In this document: in pieces, positions 28,007 to 39,453 of the stretch | Numbering within the stretch: position 1 is the first letter of the stretch | Layout of the letters: each line of letters opens with the position of its first letter | DNA from: Novosphingobium sp. SG707 | Lineage (GTDB): Bacteria; Pseudomonadota; Alphaproteobacteria; Sphingomonadales; Sphingomonadaceae | Length of the DNA stretch: 64,000 bases | Direction: 5' to 3' | Assembly: GCF_012275515.1 (NCBI RefSeq) | Contig: NZ_JAAZQL010000002.1 | Coordinates: 310,001 to 374,000 of the forward strand | Made by a program: the position numbers and the translations under genes | The notes under the pieces: generated by a model | What the model saw: the letters and a program-made list of their open reading frames with translations, nothing else | Told to the model about the DNA's origin: nothing | Database searches by the model: none

Positions 28007-30250
28007 ATGGTTCCAGCGACCCACAGCAACACCCAATCGGCAGAGCGTCCCGCCTCTTTGGGGGGGGATAGCGCTGCAACGCAACATGGCCCTTGGCGCA
28101 GCCGCGCGCGCTTGGCAAGTTTTGCTTTGGTCTTAGAGCATTTTCTGTTGAACGCTGGGCCGACCCTCGCGCCATGGCTGGCCGTGGGCATGGCGGCGGG
28201 TGTGGCGGGGTGGTTTGTTCTGGCTGACGTCAGGCAATGGATATATCTGATAACATTGTGTTTATTGGCGTCGGTCGCGGCCGGTCTGGTTCTGCGCCGG
28301 GGTGGCGATTTGGTGTGCCTGCCTCGGGCGATTTTGTCGCTCTCTTTGTCGGTCGCGCTGGGTTGCGGTCTGGTCTGGGGCAAGTCGACCTTGGTCGGCG
28401 CGCCCGCGATTCCCGGCCCGTTGGCACTCGATCTGCGCGCCGTGGTGCTCGAGCGACAGGAATTGACCGCCCAGTCGCGGATTCGGCTGGTGGTTGGCCT
28501 GCGCCTGCCGGGCGCGGATCGGGCGATCAAGGCACGGATCTCTTTGAAGCCCAATGATTTGGCGTCCGGCGCGCGCGAAGGTGCGGTGATCCGGTTGCGC
28601 GCGCGGCTGTTCCCTCCGGCGCCGCCGCGCCTGCCGGGGGGCTATGACTTTGCCCGCGCGGCGTGGTTTGACGGTCTGGCCGCCACGGGCAGCGCTTTGG
28701 GGCCAGTTCAGGTCGAGTCGCAGGGTGCCGAGTCGGGCCTTGCGCCGTGGCGCCATGCGCTGGCGGCTCATGTGCGCGCGGCGGTGCCGGGATCGGCGGG
28801 CGGCATGGCGGCGGCCTTTGCCAGCGGCGAACGCGGAGGCATCACACCTGCCGACGAAGCCGCGATGCGCGACGCGGGCCTGACGCATCTCCTGTCCGTC
28901 TCCGGCCTGCATGTCAGCGCGGTGGTGGCCGCGACCTATTTTCTCGCGTTGCGCCTGCTGGCCCTGTGGCCATGGCTGGTGTTACGGGTCCGCCTCCCCG
29001 TGCTGGCCAGCGGGATGGGCGTGCTGGCGGCGGTCGGCTACACGCTGCTGACCGGGGCGGAGGTGCCGACGGTGCGTTCCTGCCTTGGCGCGCTGCTGGC
29101 TCTGGCGGCGATGGCGGCGGGGCGGCGGCCCTTTTCGGTGCGTTTGCTGGCGCTGGCGGCCGGTTTCGTCATGCTGCTCTGGCCCGAGGCGGTGGTGGGG
29201 CCGAGTTTCCAGATGAGTTTCGGCTCGGTGCTGGCGATTGTGGCCCTGCATGAGGCCGCGCCGGTACGGGCCTTTCTCGCCCGGCGTCATGAAGGCTGGT
29301 GGATCCGGCTGGGGCGCGATCTGGCGATGCTGTTGCTGACCGGGCTGGTGATCGAACTGGCCCTCATGCCGGTGGCCTTTTTCCATTTCCATCGTGCGGG
29401 CATTTATGGCTCGCTGGCCAATCTGGTCGCCATCCCATTGACCACCTTTGTCTCCATGCCGTTGATCGGGGCGGGCTTGGCCTTCGATCTGGTCGGGGCG
29501 GGGGCGCCCTTCTGGCATCTGTGCGGCTGGTCGCTTGATCTGCTGCTGGCGCTGGCGCGATGGGTGGCGGCGCGGCCCGATGCGGTGGCGCAATTGCCGG
29601 TGATGGGCGGCTGGGCCTATGGTTTGATAGTGCTGGGGATGCTGTGGCTGGCGCTTTGGCGGGGCAATGTGCGGCTCTTCGGGCTGGTTCCGGCGGTGGT
29701 GGGATGTCTGTGGCTGGCGCTATTGACGCCGCCCGATATGGTCATCACCGGCGATGGGCACCAATTCGGCATGATCGACCCGCAAAGCCGCCAATTGCTG
29801 ATATTGGGACAGGGCCGCTCCACCTATGCCCGCGACATGATGCAGGAGGCGATGGGCGCCAGCGGCGAGGCCATGCCCATCGAACAATGGCGCGGCGCGG
29901 AATGCAACGAGAGCTTTTGCCGCATCACCATCCGGCAGGGCGGCCGTGACTGGCGCATTCTGGCGGCGCGGGGCGGCGGTATGGTGGAGGAGCGGGCGAT
30001 GGCGGCGGCCTGCGCCTATGTCGATATTGTCGTATCGCGGGTGGCGCTTTCGCCTTCGTGCCGCCCCCGCTTGCTGAGGGCCGATGAGCCTTTGCTCTAT
30101 CGCACCGGCGGCTTCGCGCTTTATCTGGCGCAGGGGCGGATCGTCACCGTGGCGCAAAGTCAGGGCCAGCATCCATGGTGGCGCGCGCCCAGTCTGAAAC
30201 CGCAGGAGGGGGCCATCGAGCCCCCTCCCGTCACATTGCTGGATCAGTGA
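28007..30250 (+). CDS. comEC: ComEC/Rec2 family DNA-uptake channel protein
   Basis: Polytopic inner-membrane protein of 747 residues. An N-terminal DUF4131-like region (residues about 40-200, four helices and an OB-like domain) is followed by the competence domain ([60 protein letters not shown]), typical of the channel for single-stranded DNA. The C-terminal part, where many homologues have a metallo-beta-lactamase nuclease with HxHxDH, shows no such motif ([25 protein letters not shown]). The stop overlaps the convergent lexA stop by seven bases. Confidence 0.9.
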   Translation: MVPATHSNTQSAERPASLGGDSAATQHGPWRSRARLASFALVLEHFLLNAGPTLAPWLAVGMAAGVAGWFVLADVRQWIYLITLCLLASVAAGLVLRRGGDLVCLPRAILSLSLSVALGCGLVWGKSTLVGAPAIPGPLALDLRAVVLERQELTAQSRIRLVVGLRLPGADRAIKARISLKPNDLASGAREGAVIRLRARLFPPAPPRLPGGYDFARAAWFDGLAATGSALGPVQVESQGAESGLAPWRHALAAHVRAAVPGSAGGMAAAFASGERGGITPADEAAMRDAGLTHLLSVSGLHVSAVVAATYFLALRLLALWPWLVLRVRLPVLASGMGVLAAVGYTLLTGAEVPTVRSCLGALLALAAMAAGRRPFSVRLLALAAGFVMLLWPEAVVGPSFQMSFGSVLAIVALHEAAPVRAFLARRHEGWWIRLGRDLAMLLLTGLVIELALMPVAFFHFHRAGIYGSLANLVAIPLTTFVSMPLIGAGLAFDLVGAGAPFWHLCGWSLDLLLALARWVAARPDAVAQLPVMGGWAYGLIVLGMLWLALWRGNVRLFGLVPAVVGCLWLALLTPPDMVITGDGHQFGMIDPQSRQLLILGQGRSTYARDMMQEAMGASGEAMPIEQWRGAECNESFCRITIRQGGRDWRILAARGGGMVEERAMAAACAYVDIVVSRVALSPSCRPRLLRADEPLLYRTGGFALYLAQGRIVTVAQSQGQHPWWRAPSLKPQEGAIEPPPVTLLDQ

Positions 30251-30927
30251 TAGCGGCGGAGCAATCCGGCCAGCTTGCCCTGCACCTGAACCTCGCCGGG
30301 CTGATAATATTGCGGATCATAGGCCGCATTGGCCGGATCGAGCCGCACCATGCCGCGTTCACGCCGCAGATATTTGAGCGTCGCTTCCTCGCCGCGCACC
30401 AGCGCGACGACGATCTCGCCCTCACGCGCGATATCGGTCTTGCGGATCAGCGCCAGATCGCCGTCAAGAATGCCCGCCTCGACCATGGAATCGCCCGACA
30501 CCTCAAGCGCATAGTGATCGCCCGCGCCCAGCAGCGCAGCAGGCACCGGCAGCATTGTCTGCCCTTCCATCGCCTCGATCGGCACGCCCGCCGCGATCCG
30601 CCCATGCAGGGGGATTTCAATCACATCATTGGCGGGCGCGGGCGCTGCGGGCCTGGCCAGTTCAACCGGCTTTTTCGGGGCGGCAGGCTTGGCCGCCACC
30701 GGCGGCGTCACATCCTCAGGCTGGCGCAAAACCTCCAGCGCGCGGGCGCGGTTGGGCAGGCGGCGGATAAAGCCGCGTTCCTCCAACGCGGAGATCAGCC
30801 GATGCACCCCCGATTTCGACTTCAGATCCAGCGCTTCCTTCATTTCCTCGAAGCTGGGCGAGACGCCGGACTCTTCGAGGCTGGATTGGATGAAGCGCAG
30901 CAATTCGTGCTGTTTGCGGGTGAGCAT
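30244..30927 (-). CDS. lexA: LexA repressor
   Basis: SOS-response repressor, 227 residues. The N-terminal winged helix-turn-helix starts [13 protein letters not shown]; a Pro/Ala linker (residues about 73-100) leads to the self-cleaving domain with cleavage site Ala113-Gly114 (GRIAAGVP), Ser147 (SGDSMVEAG) and Lys185 (ATLKYL). The start is preceded by GGGAGG; the frame extends 11 codons further but that part crosses the SOS box. Autoregulation is shown by the box at 30955-30969. Downstream of moeA on the same strand. Confidence 0.97.
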   Translation of the reverse strand: MLTRKQHELLRFIQSSLEESGVSPSFEEMKEALDLKSKSGVHRLISALEERGFIRRLPNRARALEVLRQPEDVTPPVAAKPAAPKKPVELARPAAPAPANDVIEIPLHGRIAAGVPIEAMEGQTMLPVPAALLGAGDHYALEVSGDSMVEAGILDGDLALIRKTDIAREGEIVVALVRGEEATLKYLRRERGMVRLDPANAAYDPQYYQPGEVQVQGKLAGLLRRYH

Positions 30928-30954
30928 AGAAACCTCCCAACGGGGGTGTTGCGT

Positions 30955-30969
30955 GAACAATTGCGGAAC
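30955..30969 (-). promoter_or_regulatory. SOS box (LexA operator) of lexA
   Basis: On the plus strand GAAC-N7-GAAC, that is GTTC-N7-GTTC read towards lexA, the direct-repeat LexA operator known from alphaproteobacteria. It lies 28-42 bases before the lexA start codon and between moeA and lexA, giving lexA its own autoregulated promoter within the moaC-moeA-lexA run. Confidence 0.88.
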
Positions 30970-30993
30970 AATTACGCAACCATTACCCTTTCG

Positions 30994-32199
30994 TCAAGCG
31001 CTTCCGCCATTTTCGATCAAATGGATGCGCACCGCGTCGCCCGCCGCCATCGCGGGAGCATGGGCGTCATGTTCGATCAGGCAATTGCTGGCCGCCATGG
31101 CCGCCAAAGCCGAGGAATCGCGCATCGGGCGCGGCATCACATTGCGCCCGTCCCACCACCCGCGAATGAACTCGCGCCGGTCCACGCCCGGCCCCAGAGG
31201 CTCGGTCAAATGCGCCATCGCCGTGCGGGGCAGGGGATCGCCCGCGCCCTGCATCGCGCGCAGCAGCGGCAGCAGGAACAGATGGGCGGTGACAAAACTC
31301 GACACCGGATTGCCCGGCAGGCCGATCACCACCTGCGCCCCGCGCGTGGCCACCAGCAAGGGTTTGCCCGGTCGGATCGCCACTTTCCAGAAATCGACCC
31401 GCGCGCCCCAGCGGGCCAGTGCGGGCTGGATCAGGTCATGATCGCCGACCGAGGCCCCGCCGCTGGTCACAATCACATCGGCATCGCCCGCGCGCGCCAG
31501 CGCCGCGTCCAACGCGTCCAGATCATCGGCCACCGGCCCCAGACGCAGCACTTCCCCGGCCAGTCCGGCCACCATCGCCCCCAGCATCGCGCCATTGCTG
31601 GCAGGCAGGCGGTCGGGCGGGCAGGGAAGGCCCGTTGCGATCAGCTCATCCCCGCTGTCGAGGATCGCCAGACGCGGGCGCCGCCGCACGCAGAGCGCGC
31701 CATGCCCCGCCGCAATCGCCAGCGCCAGTTGTGCCGCACCGATCCGCGTACCTGCGGGCAGAACCATGTCGCCGTCGCGGAAATCCAGACCCTTGCGGCG
31801 GATGTGGCGCCCCTCCGGCTTGGGCGGGGTTCCGGTCAGGGTGAGGTGATTGCCTTCGCGCGCGGTGTCTTCCTGACACAGCACCACGCCCGCGCCCTCG
31901 GGCACCAGCGCACCGGTGGAAATGCGCACCGCCTGTCCGAGTTGAACCGCGCCCGCAAAGGGATGGCCCGCCGCGCTTTCGCCCACAATATCCCACGGTC
32001 CCGCCAGATCGCCCGGCGCCAGCGCATAGCCATCCATCGCCGACAGATCAGCGGCAGGTTGCGTGCGGCGGGCCAGCAGCGGCGCGGCCAGATAGCAGCC
32101 CAGCGCGGCCTCAATGGGCGTCTCCTGCGCCTGCGTCAGACTGGCCAGCGCCAGGACGCGCGCCTGCGCCTCGTCCAGCGGCAGGGGCGCGCGGCTCAT
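30994..32199 (-). CDS. moeA: Molybdopterin molybdenumtransferase MoeA
   Basis: Inserts molybdate into adenylylated molybdopterin in molybdenum cofactor synthesis. 401 residues with the N-terminal SAMDGYAL motif, [14 protein letters not shown], the MoCF-fold motif [14 protein letters not shown], and [10 protein letters not shown]...[11 protein letters not shown]. The ATG overlaps the stop of moaC (ATGA), so the two are coupled. Confidence 0.95.
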   Translation of the reverse strand: MSRAPLPLDEAQARVLALASLTQAQETPIEAALGCYLAAPLLARRTQPAADLSAMDGYALAPGDLAGPWDIVGESAAGHPFAGAVQLGQAVRISTGALVPEGAGVVLCQEDTAREGNHLTLTGTPPKPEGRHIRRKGLDFRDGDMVLPAGTRIGAAQLALAIAAGHGALCVRRRPRLAILDSGDELIATGLPCPPDRLPASNGAMLGAMVAGLAGEVLRLGPVADDLDALDAALARAGDADVIVTSGGASVGDHDLIQPALARWGARVDFWKVAIRPGKPLLVATRGAQVVIGLPGNPVSSFVTAHLFLLPLLRAMQGAGDPLPRTAMAHLTEPLGPGVDRREFIRGWWDGRNVMPRPMRDSSALAAMAASNCLIEHDAHAPAMAAGDAVRIHLIENGGSA

Positions 32200-32669
32200 G
32201 CCTCGGCCTTCCAGTGGCCCGATTTGCCGCCGCGCTTTTCGATCAGTCGCACTTCCTCGATCACCATGCCCTTGTCGATGGCCTTGGCCATGTCGTAAAT
32301 GGTCAGGAGCGCAAGGGAAACAGCAGTCAATGCCTCCATTTCCACCCCGGTTTTGCCGGTCAGGCTGGCCGTGGCCGTGGCCCGTATCGCGCTTTCCTCA
32401 ATGGCAAAATCGACGCTCACGCTGTGCAGCGGCAAGGGGTGGCACAAAGGGATCAGGTCGGCGGTTTTCTTCGCCGCCATGATCCCGGCGATGCGGGCTG
32501 CCGCCAGAACGTCGCCCTTGGGCACATCGCCGTCCCGGATCGCGCTGAGTGCCGCCGCGCTCATGCGGATGCGGCCTGCGGCAATCGCTACGCGCGCGGT
32601 TTCGGCCTTGGCGCCGACATCGACCATGCGTGCATGGCCCTGGGCATCGAGATGGGTCAATTCGCTCAT
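32196..32669 (-). CDS. moaC: Cyclic pyranopterin monophosphate synthase MoaC
   Basis: Second enzyme (with MoaA) of molybdenum cofactor synthesis. 157 residues with the [12 protein letters not shown] motif, [13 protein letters not shown] and the C-terminal [13 protein letters not shown]. The start at MSELTHLD is conventional for the family; the frame continues nine codons upstream. Divergent from the NUDIX gene; the 92-base gap must hold its promoter. Confidence 0.95.
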   Translation of the reverse strand: MSELTHLDAQGHARMVDVGAKAETARVAIAAGRIRMSAAALSAIRDGDVPKGDVLAAARIAGIMAAKKTADLIPLCHPLPLHSVSVDFAIEESAIRATATASLTGKTGVEMEALTAVSLALLTIYDMAKAIDKGMVIEEVRLIEKRGGKSGHWKAEA

Positions 32670-32761
32670 GCTTCTCTCTTGCCAAAGCGGAGGCATCAGG
32701 CAACGAAGAAATGTGCGAGCTGGGGTAAGCCTGCTTCAAGATTTTGAGGGAATAGGGAAAT

Positions 32762-33322
32762 ATGGCCGAAATTATTGCCCGGCATCTGATCTACGATGGC
32801 TGGTATCGCTTTTCCCGGCTGGAATTGCGGATGCCCGACGGCACCGTGGCCGAACGCCACCTGATCGACAATGGCCAGGCGGTGGCGGTGCTCCCCTTTG
32901 ACCGGGCGCGGCGGGTGGCGATGCTGATCACCCAGCCGCGCGCGGCGGTGCTGGATGCGGGCCATCCGCCCTTGCTGGAGGCGATTGCGGGCGGGCTCGA
33001 TGGGGCCAGCCCGGAGGAGCGCATTCATGAGGAGGCGATGGAGGAGGGCGGCATTCGCCTTTCCGCGCTCGAACCGCTGGCCAATATCTGGCCCATTCCG
33101 CCGGTTTCGACCGAGCGGGTGATGCTCTATCTGGCCGAATATACTGCGGCCGATCGGGTGGGCGCAGGCGGCGGGGCCGATGGCGAGGATGAGCATATCA
33201 GCGTGGCCGAGATCAGCCTTGACGTCCTGCGCGACCGGGTGATGGCCGGTACGCTGGAGGACGCCAAGACGCTGATTTTGGCGCAGGCGTTGATGCTGCG
33301 CCATCCTGAACTCTGGGGTTAA
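32762..33322 (+). CDS. NUDIX-fold hydrolase with a degenerate Nudix box
   Basis: 186 residues. The fold resembles ADP-ribose/GDP-mannose pyrophosphatases: [21 protein letters not shown], then a Nudix box reading [27 protein letters not shown], and a downstream [17 protein letters not shown]. Compared with GX5EX7REUXEEXGU, the first Glu and the Arg are replaced and the spacing is one residue short, so activity or metal binding may be altered. It sits alone on the plus strand between moaC and trpC, whose stop it overlaps by four bases. Confidence 0.8.
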   Translation: MAEIIARHLIYDGWYRFSRLELRMPDGTVAERHLIDNGQAVAVLPFDRARRVAMLITQPRAAVLDAGHPPLLEAIAGGLDGASPEERIHEEAMEEGGIRLSALEPLANIWPIPPVSTERVMLYLAEYTAADRVGAGGGADGEDEHISVAEISLDVLRDRVMAGTLEDAKTLILAQALMLRHPELWG

Positions 33323-34107
33323 AGGCCCAGCAGGGCCTTTGTCGCAGCCGTCACGTCGGCCTGCCGCATCAGGCTTTCCCCAACAAGGAAAGTCCGCGCC
33401 CCGCAAGGGGCCAGACGCAGCAGGTCGGCATGAGTGTTGATCCCGCTCTCGGCCACCAGCAAGGTCCCCTCGGGCGCCAGCGGAGCGAGGCGCTCCGTAG
33501 TGGCGATGTCGGTCTTGAAGGTCTTGAGGTTGCGGTTGTTCACCCCGATCAGGCGTGAGCGGAGATTGGCGGCGCGCGCCATCTCTTCCTCATCATGCAC
33601 CTCGACCAGAACCGACATCGCCCGCTCGATGGCTGCCTGTTCGATCTCGGCCATCTGGGCGTCCGACAGGGCCGCCACGATGATGAGGATCGCATCGGCC
33701 CCAATCGCGCGGGCCTCGGCCACCTGCCAAGGATCGACCATGAAATCCTTGCGCAGGACCGGCAGATCGCAAGCCGCGCGCGCCGCGATCAGGTAATCCT
33801 CATGCCCCTGAAAATAGGGCGCATCGGTCAGGATCGAGAGACAGGCCGCCCCGCCCGCTTGATAGGCGCGGGCATGGGCCGGCGGATCGAAATCGGCGCG
33901 GATCAATCCCTTGGACGGGCTGGCCTTCTTGATCTCGGCAATCAGCGCGAAGCCATCGGCGGCCTTTGCGCGCAGCGCCGCTTCAAACCCGCGCGTGGGG
34001 GTCTGTTCGCTGGCGCGCGCGTCAAGGTCAGCGATGCTGGCCAAAGGCTTGCGTGCGGCGACTTCCTCGCGCTTGGTGTCGCAGATTTGGGTCAGTTTGT
34101 CGGTCAT
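33319..34107 (-). CDS. trpC: Indole-3-glycerol-phosphate synthase
   Basis: Fourth step of tryptophan synthesis, a TIM-barrel enzyme of 262 residues. Diagnostic segments are [54 protein letters not shown] and VAESGI. It is a monofunctional trpC, not fused to trpF. The start [10 protein letters not shown] overlaps the trpD stop by four bases. Confidence 0.96.
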   Translation of the reverse strand: MTDKLTQICDTKREEVAARKPLASIADLDARASEQTPTRGFEAALRAKAADGFALIAEIKKASPSKGLIRADFDPPAHARAYQAGGAACLSILTDAPYFQGHEDYLIAARAACDLPVLRKDFMVDPWQVAEARAIGADAILIIVAALSDAQMAEIEQAAIERAMSVLVEVHDEEEMARAANLRSRLIGVNNRNLKTFKTDIATTERLAPLAPEGTLLVAESGINTHADLLRLAPCGARTFLVGESLMRQADVTAATKALLGL

Positions 34108-35099
34108 TCGCAAGCCTTGATCCAGCAATCGAGCAGCCCCTTGGCCAGCCCCTTGTCAATGGCCTCTGCGGCCTCTTCGGCGCCCTCGCGCCAGTTCGAA
34201 ACCTCGCCCGCGACCATCAGCGCGCCGGCAGTGTTCAGCAGTACCGCATCGCGGTAGGCCCCATGCTCGCCCATCAGCAGGCGGTGCAAAGCATCGGCAT
34301 TATAGGCCGGATCGCCGCCCTTGATTGCCTCAACCGGATATTCGGGCAGGCCAGCGTCGGCAGGAACCACGCGCTTCATCGCCACCCCATCGCCGCGCAC
34401 GTCGGCCACTTCATTGCCGCCTGCAAGGCTCAGTTCGTCCAACCCCTCATCGCCCGAAATGACAAAGCTGCGCTCGGTGCCAAGGCGGCGGATCGCTTCG
34501 GCATAGATCGGCACATAGGCCGGGCGCGCGATGCCCACAAGTTGATGGCGCACATTGGCCGGATTGGCCAGCGGCCCCATCAGGTTGAAGATCGTGCGCG
34601 TGCCCAGCGCCCGCCGGATCGGGGCGATGTGCTTGAGGCTGGGATGATGTGCCTGCGCAAACAGGAACGCGATGCCGATCTCGCCCAGCGTACTTTCCGC
34701 CCGCTCTCCGGCATGGGCCAGATTAAGGCCCAAAGCCTCCAGCGTATCGGCCGCGCCCGCCTTGGATGATGCCGCCCGGTTGCCATGCTTGGCCACCGGC
34801 ACGCCGCAGGCCGCGACCACCAGCGATACGGCGGTGGACACGTTGAGCGTATGATGCCCATCGCCGCCGGTGCCGCACACGTCAATCGCTCCCTCGGGCG
34901 CATGGACCGCGATCATCCGCGCACGCATGGCCCGCGCCGCGCCCGCGATCTCGCTCGACGTTTCCCCGCGCGCCGAAAGGGCGACGAGAAAATCGGCAAT
35001 CGCTTCGTCGGACACCTGCCGGTCAAGGATCGCGCCGAAAATGCTCTGCGCCTCACCCTCGTCAAAGGGATGGGCCGAGACTTCGGGCAGGGCGTTCAT
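34104..35099 (-). CDS. trpD: Anthranilate phosphoribosyltransferase
   Basis: Second step of tryptophan synthesis. 331 residues. The PRPP-binding motif [22 protein letters not shown], the [21 protein letters not shown] stretch and [11 protein letters not shown] are intact. Overlaps trpG upstream and trpC downstream by four bases each, so the three are translationally coupled. Confidence 0.97.
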   Translation of the reverse strand: MNALPEVSAHPFDEGEAQSIFGAILDRQVSDEAIADFLVALSARGETSSEIAGAARAMRARMIAVHAPEGAIDVCGTGGDGHHTLNVSTAVSLVVAACGVPVAKHGNRAASSKAGAADTLEALGLNLAHAGERAESTLGEIGIAFLFAQAHHPSLKHIAPIRRALGTRTIFNLMGPLANPANVRHQLVGIARPAYVPIYAEAIRRLGTERSFVISGDEGLDELSLAGGNEVADVRGDGVAMKRVVPADAGLPEYPVEAIKGGDPAYNADALHRLLMGEHGAYRDAVLLNTAGALMVAGEVSNWREGAEEAAEAIDKGLAKGLLDCWIKACE

Positions 35100-35689
35100 G
35101 CGGGCATACGGGCATCAATCCCGCACAGTTTCAGGTAATTGGCCAGCATCGCATGGCCATGTTGCGTGGCGATGCTCTCGGGGTGAAACTGCACCCCGTG
35201 GATCGGCAGGCTGACATGGCGGAAGCCCATTACATGCCCATCGTCGCTGCGCGCATTCACATGCAGGCAGGCCGGAATGTCGGTCACGATCAGCGAGTGA
35301 TAACGCGTGGCGATGAAGGGCGAGGGGATGCCCTCGAACAGGCCGCTGTTGTCATGCGTCACCGGGCTGGTCTTGCCATGCATCAGGCCGCCGCGCTGCA
35401 CCGTGCCGCCGAAATATTGCCCGATCGACTGATGGCCAAGGCATACGCCCAGCAAGGGCTTGCCTGCATCCGCCGCCGCGCCCACCAGATCGAGGCTGAT
35501 CCCGGCCTCGTTTGGCGTGCAGGGGCCGGGCGAAAGCAGGAAGCCTGCCGCGCCGCTGTCAATCGCCTGCGCGGCGGTCAGCGCGTCATTGCGCACCACT
35601 TCGATCTCAGCGCCCAGTTCCATGATGTAATGGACCAGATTCCAGGTGAAGCTGTCGTAATTGTCGATGACGAGGATTTTTTTATTCAT
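35096..35689 (-). CDS. trpG: Anthranilate/aminodeoxychorismate synthase glutamine amidotransferase subunit
   Basis: Class I glutamine amidotransferase of 197 residues that supplies ammonia to TrpE (and often also to PabB). The catalytic Cys83 is in [12 protein letters not shown], the His-x-Glu is in VQFHPESI. The N-terminal [12 protein letters not shown] is typical. Overlaps trpE by four bases. Confidence 0.96.
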   Translation of the reverse strand: MNKKILVIDNYDSFTWNLVHYIMELGAEIEVVRNDALTAAQAIDSGAAGFLLSPGPCTPNEAGISLDLVGAAADAGKPLLGVCLGHQSIGQYFGGTVQRGGLMHGKTSPVTHDNSGLFEGIPSPFIATRYHSLIVTDIPACLHVNARSDDGHVMGFRHVSLPIHGVQFHPESIATQHGHAMLANYLKLCGIDARMPA

Positions 35690-37212
35690 TGCCCAAACCC
35701 CGCTTCCTGCGCCACGCGCACCGCCTCACGGGCGGCGGCAAAGAGGGCGCCGGATTTATGTTCGCATTCGCGCTGTTCATAGACCGGATCGCTGTCGGCC
35801 ACGATGCCCGCGCCCGCCTGCACGTGCAACACGCCATCTTTGAGGATGCCGGTGCGCAGCACGATACAGCTGTCCAGATTGCCGTCCGGCCCGAAATAGC
35901 CCACGCCCCCGGCATAAGCGCCGCGCGTTTCGCCTTCCAGTCCGGCGATGATCTCGCAGGCCCGGACCTTGGGCGCACCGCTGACGGTGCCCGCCGGGAA
36001 ACCGGCGAACACAGCGTCAATCGCATCGGCGCGATTGGTGTCCAATTCGCCCACCACGTTCGAGACGATATGCATCACATGGCTGTAACGCTCGATCGTA
36101 TAGCTTTCGGTGACCTTGACCGTGCCCTTGGCGGCCACACGGCCCACATCGTTGCGGCCCAGATCGAGCAGCATCAGATGTTCGGCGCGCTCTTTCTGAT
36201 CCTCCAGCAGGCTGATCTCATTGGCCTTGTCCTCGGCCGGAGTCTTGCCGCGCGGGCGCGTGCCCGCGATGGGGCGGATGGTCACCTCGCCATCGCGCAC
36301 CCGCACCAGAATTTCCGGGCTGGACCCAACCACGGCAAAACCGGGCAGGTCGAGGAAATAGAGGAAGGGCGAGGGATTGACCCGGCGCAGCGACCGATAA
36401 AGCGAGAGCGGCGGCAGGGTAAAGGGCGCGGTGAAGCGCTGCGCCAGCACGACCTGAAAGATGTCGCCCGCCTCGATGAACGCCTTGGCCTGCTCGACCA
36501 TCTCGCCATAGCGGCCCGGCGCCATCACCGGGGTCGGCATCGGCATGGGCATGTCGGGCGCGGCGCGCACAGGTTCGGGCGCGGGCGCAGCCAGTGCGCG
36601 CAGGGCGTCATCAATGCGCTCCTGTGCCACTTCCAGCGCAGCTTCGGGCGCGCGATCCGAAGGCCAGACCGGCGCGACGGCAAACAATTCATCGCCCAGC
36701 CGGTCGAACACAAGGATCACCGTGGGGCGGACAAACAGCATGTCGGGCAATTCCAGCGCGCTTTGCGGCGCACGGGGCAGCTTTTCGACCAGCCCAAAGG
36801 TTTCATAGCCGAAATAGCCCACGATGCAGGCCAGCGCCGGAGGCAGCGCGGCGGGCACATCCATCCGGCAGCTTTCGACAAGCTTGCGCAATTCGCCCAG
36901 CGCGTCGCCTGCCAGAGGCTCAAACGCCTCGCAGTCCTGCGCCCAGACGCGGTTGATTTCAGCCGCATGGCCCGTGGCGCGGAACACCAGATCGGGGGCC
37001 AGACCCAGTAGGCTGTAACGCCCGCGCACTTCGCCGCCCTCGACCGATTCGAGCAGGAAATCGCCCCGCTCGCCCGCGAACAGCTTTACCGCCGCGCCCA
37101 CGGGTGTCTCAGTGTCGGCAATGACGCGACGCCACACCAGCGCCGGATTCCCGCCAGACAGCAAGGAAAGGGCGGCGTCCCAGTTTTCTGGGCGATGGGT
37201 GTTGTCGGTCAT
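35686..37212 (-). CDS. trpE: Anthranilate synthase component I
   Basis: Converts chorismate to anthranilate with TrpG. 508 residues with an N-terminal feedback (tryptophan) domain ([18 protein letters not shown], the LLES motif region) and the chorismate-binding domain ([70 protein letters not shown]). Only 27 bases separate it from the foldase gene upstream, so there is no room for a leader-peptide attenuator directly before it. Confidence 0.97.
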   Translation of the reverse strand: MTDNTHRPENWDAALSLLSGGNPALVWRRVIADTETPVGAAVKLFAGERGDFLLESVEGGEVRGRYSLLGLAPDLVFRATGHAAEINRVWAQDCEAFEPLAGDALGELRKLVESCRMDVPAALPPALACIVGYFGYETFGLVEKLPRAPQSALELPDMLFVRPTVILVFDRLGDELFAVAPVWPSDRAPEAALEVAQERIDDALRALAAPAPEPVRAAPDMPMPMPTPVMAPGRYGEMVEQAKAFIEAGDIFQVVLAQRFTAPFTLPPLSLYRSLRRVNPSPFLYFLDLPGFAVVGSSPEILVRVRDGEVTIRPIAGTRPRGKTPAEDKANEISLLEDQKERAEHLMLLDLGRNDVGRVAAKGTVKVTESYTIERYSHVMHIVSNVVGELDTNRADAIDAVFAGFPAGTVSGAPKVRACEIIAGLEGETRGAYAGGVGYFGPDGNLDSCIVLRTGILKDGVLHVQAGAGIVADSDPVYEQRECEHKSGALFAAAREAVRVAQEAGFGQ

Positions 37213-37239
37213 TGGTCTTTCGCTTTTTGGGATTGAACG

Positions 37240-39165
37240 TCAGTTGCCGCTGGCAAGCTGGCCGGCGACGGTCTTGATGGTGCTTTCGTTGCGCTCCACC
37301 TTGACTTCGGTGCGGATCGCGCGGCGCAGGCTTTCGGCCTGTTCGCGCGCCGCCAGATTGCCCAGCTCGCCCTTGACCTGCCCGACCAGCGGATCATTGG
37401 CGGCCACGGCGCCCGGCGTGATGGTTTTCAGCTGCACGGCCATAAAGCCCTTGTTGCCCGCAATCGGGATCAGCTTTGTCGTGCCGGGCGCCATGCCGAA
37501 GAACAGCGCAACGGCGGGCGGGATCTGGCCGCCGCGCGACATGATTTCCTCGCGGCCCAGATTCATCTGCTGCACCGGGGGCAGGGCCACGCCCAGCTTG
37601 GCCACTTCCGCGGCCAGATCGCCACCCTTCTTGCCTGCTGCCAGCAGCTTCATGGCGGCGGCGCGCGCGGCGACCGAGCCCTTTTCAAGCTGGATGTCGG
37701 CCATCACCTGCGCGCTGATCTGGTCAAGCGGGGCAGGGGCGGCGGGCACGATCTTGGTCACGTCAAAGATCACAAAGCTCTTGCCCGCGACCAGTTCGCT
37801 GATCTGAGGCTGGCCTTCGTGGTCCATGCCAAAGGCGGCGGGCAGGATCGAGGCCAGTTCGGCCGGAAGCCCCATGCCAGCGGGCGTCTTGGCCGTCAGC
37901 AGCGGGGTTTCGGCCATGGTCAGGCCCAGTTCCTTGGCGGTATCGGACAGCGCGCCGCCCTTGCCGAAATCATCGTTCACCTTTTCGGTGAGAGCAGCCA
38001 GCGCGGCCTTGCGCTTTTCCTCGGTCAGGGCGGCGGTGATCTCACCCTTCACCTGCTCCAGCGTGCGCACAGGTTTGGCGTCGATAGCATCCACGCGCAC
38101 CAGCGCCCAGCCCAGCGCGCCCTTGACCGGGCCAGCGATGGCCCCGGCCTTGGCGGCATAGGCGGCCTCGGCCACGGCGGCGCTGCTCTTGATCGTCAGG
38201 TCGGCCTTGCTGACCGCGCCCAGCGAGGCGACCGAAAGGCCCTTGGCCTTGGCGGCGGCCTCAAGGCTTTCGCCCTTGGCAACGGCGGTGGCAATGTCCT
38301 TGGCCATGCTCTCGCTGATGACGATGACCTGCGACACCTTGCGGGTTTCGCTGGCGCCATACTGGGCGGCATTGGCCTTGAAGCGGGCAGCCACTTCGGC
38401 GTCGGTGGGGGCCGAGGACTGCTTGATGACCGATTCGTCGAAGCGGGCGTAACGAATCACGCGGCGTTCCGGCACGGTGTAGGCGGCCTTGTGGTTGTTG
38501 TACCACGCGGTCACTTCGGCCTGCGTGGGCAGGCCCTTGGGCGCAAAGGCGGCCGAGGGCAGCATGGCGGCCGAACCGGCGCGATGTTCCTTGAGCAGCG
38601 AGGCATATTGCACCACCGCGCTCTGGGGCAGGGCGGCGCCGAACTGCGCCGGAGCCAGCAACTGGCGCGAGACCAGATCGCGCGCGAAACTGTCGCGCAC
38701 ATCGGCATCGTTCATCTGGCGCTGGGCCAGAACCGAGAGATAGGCGTTTTGATCGAACTTGCCGCCTGCGCCCTGAAACGCCGGGATCTTGGCGAGTTCG
38801 CTGTCGACCAGACGCTTGCCCGCAACGATGCCGACCTTGCGGCCAAAGGCCATCTGGGCCTCGCCGTCGATCATCTGGTCCAGCACCAGATCGAGCCCGC
38901 CTTCGGCCAGAAAGCTCTTCATGGTGACGCCGGGCTGCTGCTGGCGAGTGATTTCCACGGCCTGCTGCATCTGCTTGGTCAATTGCGCGGTGCCGATGGC
39001 GGTGCCGTCGACCTTGGCCACGCGGTCGCCCCCGGTGATGCTGCCCGATGAGATCATGTTCGACACATCGCCCGCGGCAAACGCCATGGCCAGCATCACG
39101 ATCAACCCCAGCGCGGCGAACACGCCCACCGAGGAGTGGAAGAACTTGCGGAACACTTGCAGCAT
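37240..39165 (-). CDS. PpiD-type periplasmic folding protein (SurA N-domain, parvulin-like)
   Basis: 641 residues with one N-terminal transmembrane helix (about residues 14-33, VGVFAALGLIVMLAMAFAAG), a SurA-like N-domain (VAKVDGTAIGTAQLTKQMQQAVEI) and parvulin-like segments in the middle. This is the architecture of PpiD, an inner-membrane-anchored chaperone for exported proteins near the Sec translocon. The rotamase core is poorly conserved. The start is the ATG after an in-frame TTG. First gene of the transcript that continues into trpEGDC. Confidence 0.85.
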   Translation of the reverse strand: MLQVFRKFFHSSVGVFAALGLIVMLAMAFAAGDVSNMISSGSITGGDRVAKVDGTAIGTAQLTKQMQQAVEITRQQQPGVTMKSFLAEGGLDLVLDQMIDGEAQMAFGRKVGIVAGKRLVDSELAKIPAFQGAGGKFDQNAYLSVLAQRQMNDADVRDSFARDLVSRQLLAPAQFGAALPQSAVVQYASLLKEHRAGSAAMLPSAAFAPKGLPTQAEVTAWYNNHKAAYTVPERRVIRYARFDESVIKQSSAPTDAEVAARFKANAAQYGASETRKVSQVIVISESMAKDIATAVAKGESLEAAAKAKGLSVASLGAVSKADLTIKSSAAVAEAAYAAKAGAIAGPVKGALGWALVRVDAIDAKPVRTLEQVKGEITAALTEEKRKAALAALTEKVNDDFGKGGALSDTAKELGLTMAETPLLTAKTPAGMGLPAELASILPAAFGMDHEGQPQISELVAGKSFVIFDVTKIVPAAPAPLDQISAQVMADIQLEKGSVAARAAAMKLLAAGKKGGDLAAEVAKLGVALPPVQQMNLGREEIMSRGGQIPPAVALFFGMAPGTTKLIPIAGNKGFMAVQLKTITPGAVAANDPLVGQVKGELGNLAAREQAESLRRAIRTEVKVERNESTIKTVAGQLASGN

Positions 39166-39334
39166 CAAACCAACCCGTCACCGCGGCCCCGCCAAAAAGG
39201 CGCGCGCCGTCAAAACCATCAGCAGGCGGCTTTAGGCGGCTTGGCCGGATCCCGCAAGCGGCGCCATCGCGCAAATTTGTGGTGCCCTTATGCTGCGTTT
39301 GCGTCTTTTCGGTGGGTTGTCGACCACGCGCCTT

Positions 39335-39363
39335 TTGACAAGCGGCGCCTCCTTGCCCTAGGC
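39335..39363 (+). promoter_or_regulatory. Probable housekeeping promoter of tpiA
   Basis: TTGACA (39335-39340), a 17-base spacer, then CTAGGC (39358-39363), in the 285-base gap between the divergent foldase gene and tpiA. The -35 is perfect, the -10 only fair. A transcript would start near 39370, about 84 bases before the tpiA ATG. Confidence 0.45.
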
Positions 39364-39453
39364 GCGCATACGCATGCTGGGGAAGCGTGGCGGCTTGCGG
39401 CCTGTGACGGGCCACAGCCTGGCTCCCCGCGATTTAGGAAGGACAAAGGGATC

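Noticed and set aside
30175..32298. A 707-residue plus-strand frame over lexA and moeA
   Set aside because: Antisense of lexA, moeA and moaC, which are unambiguous; no domain in the plus-strand product.
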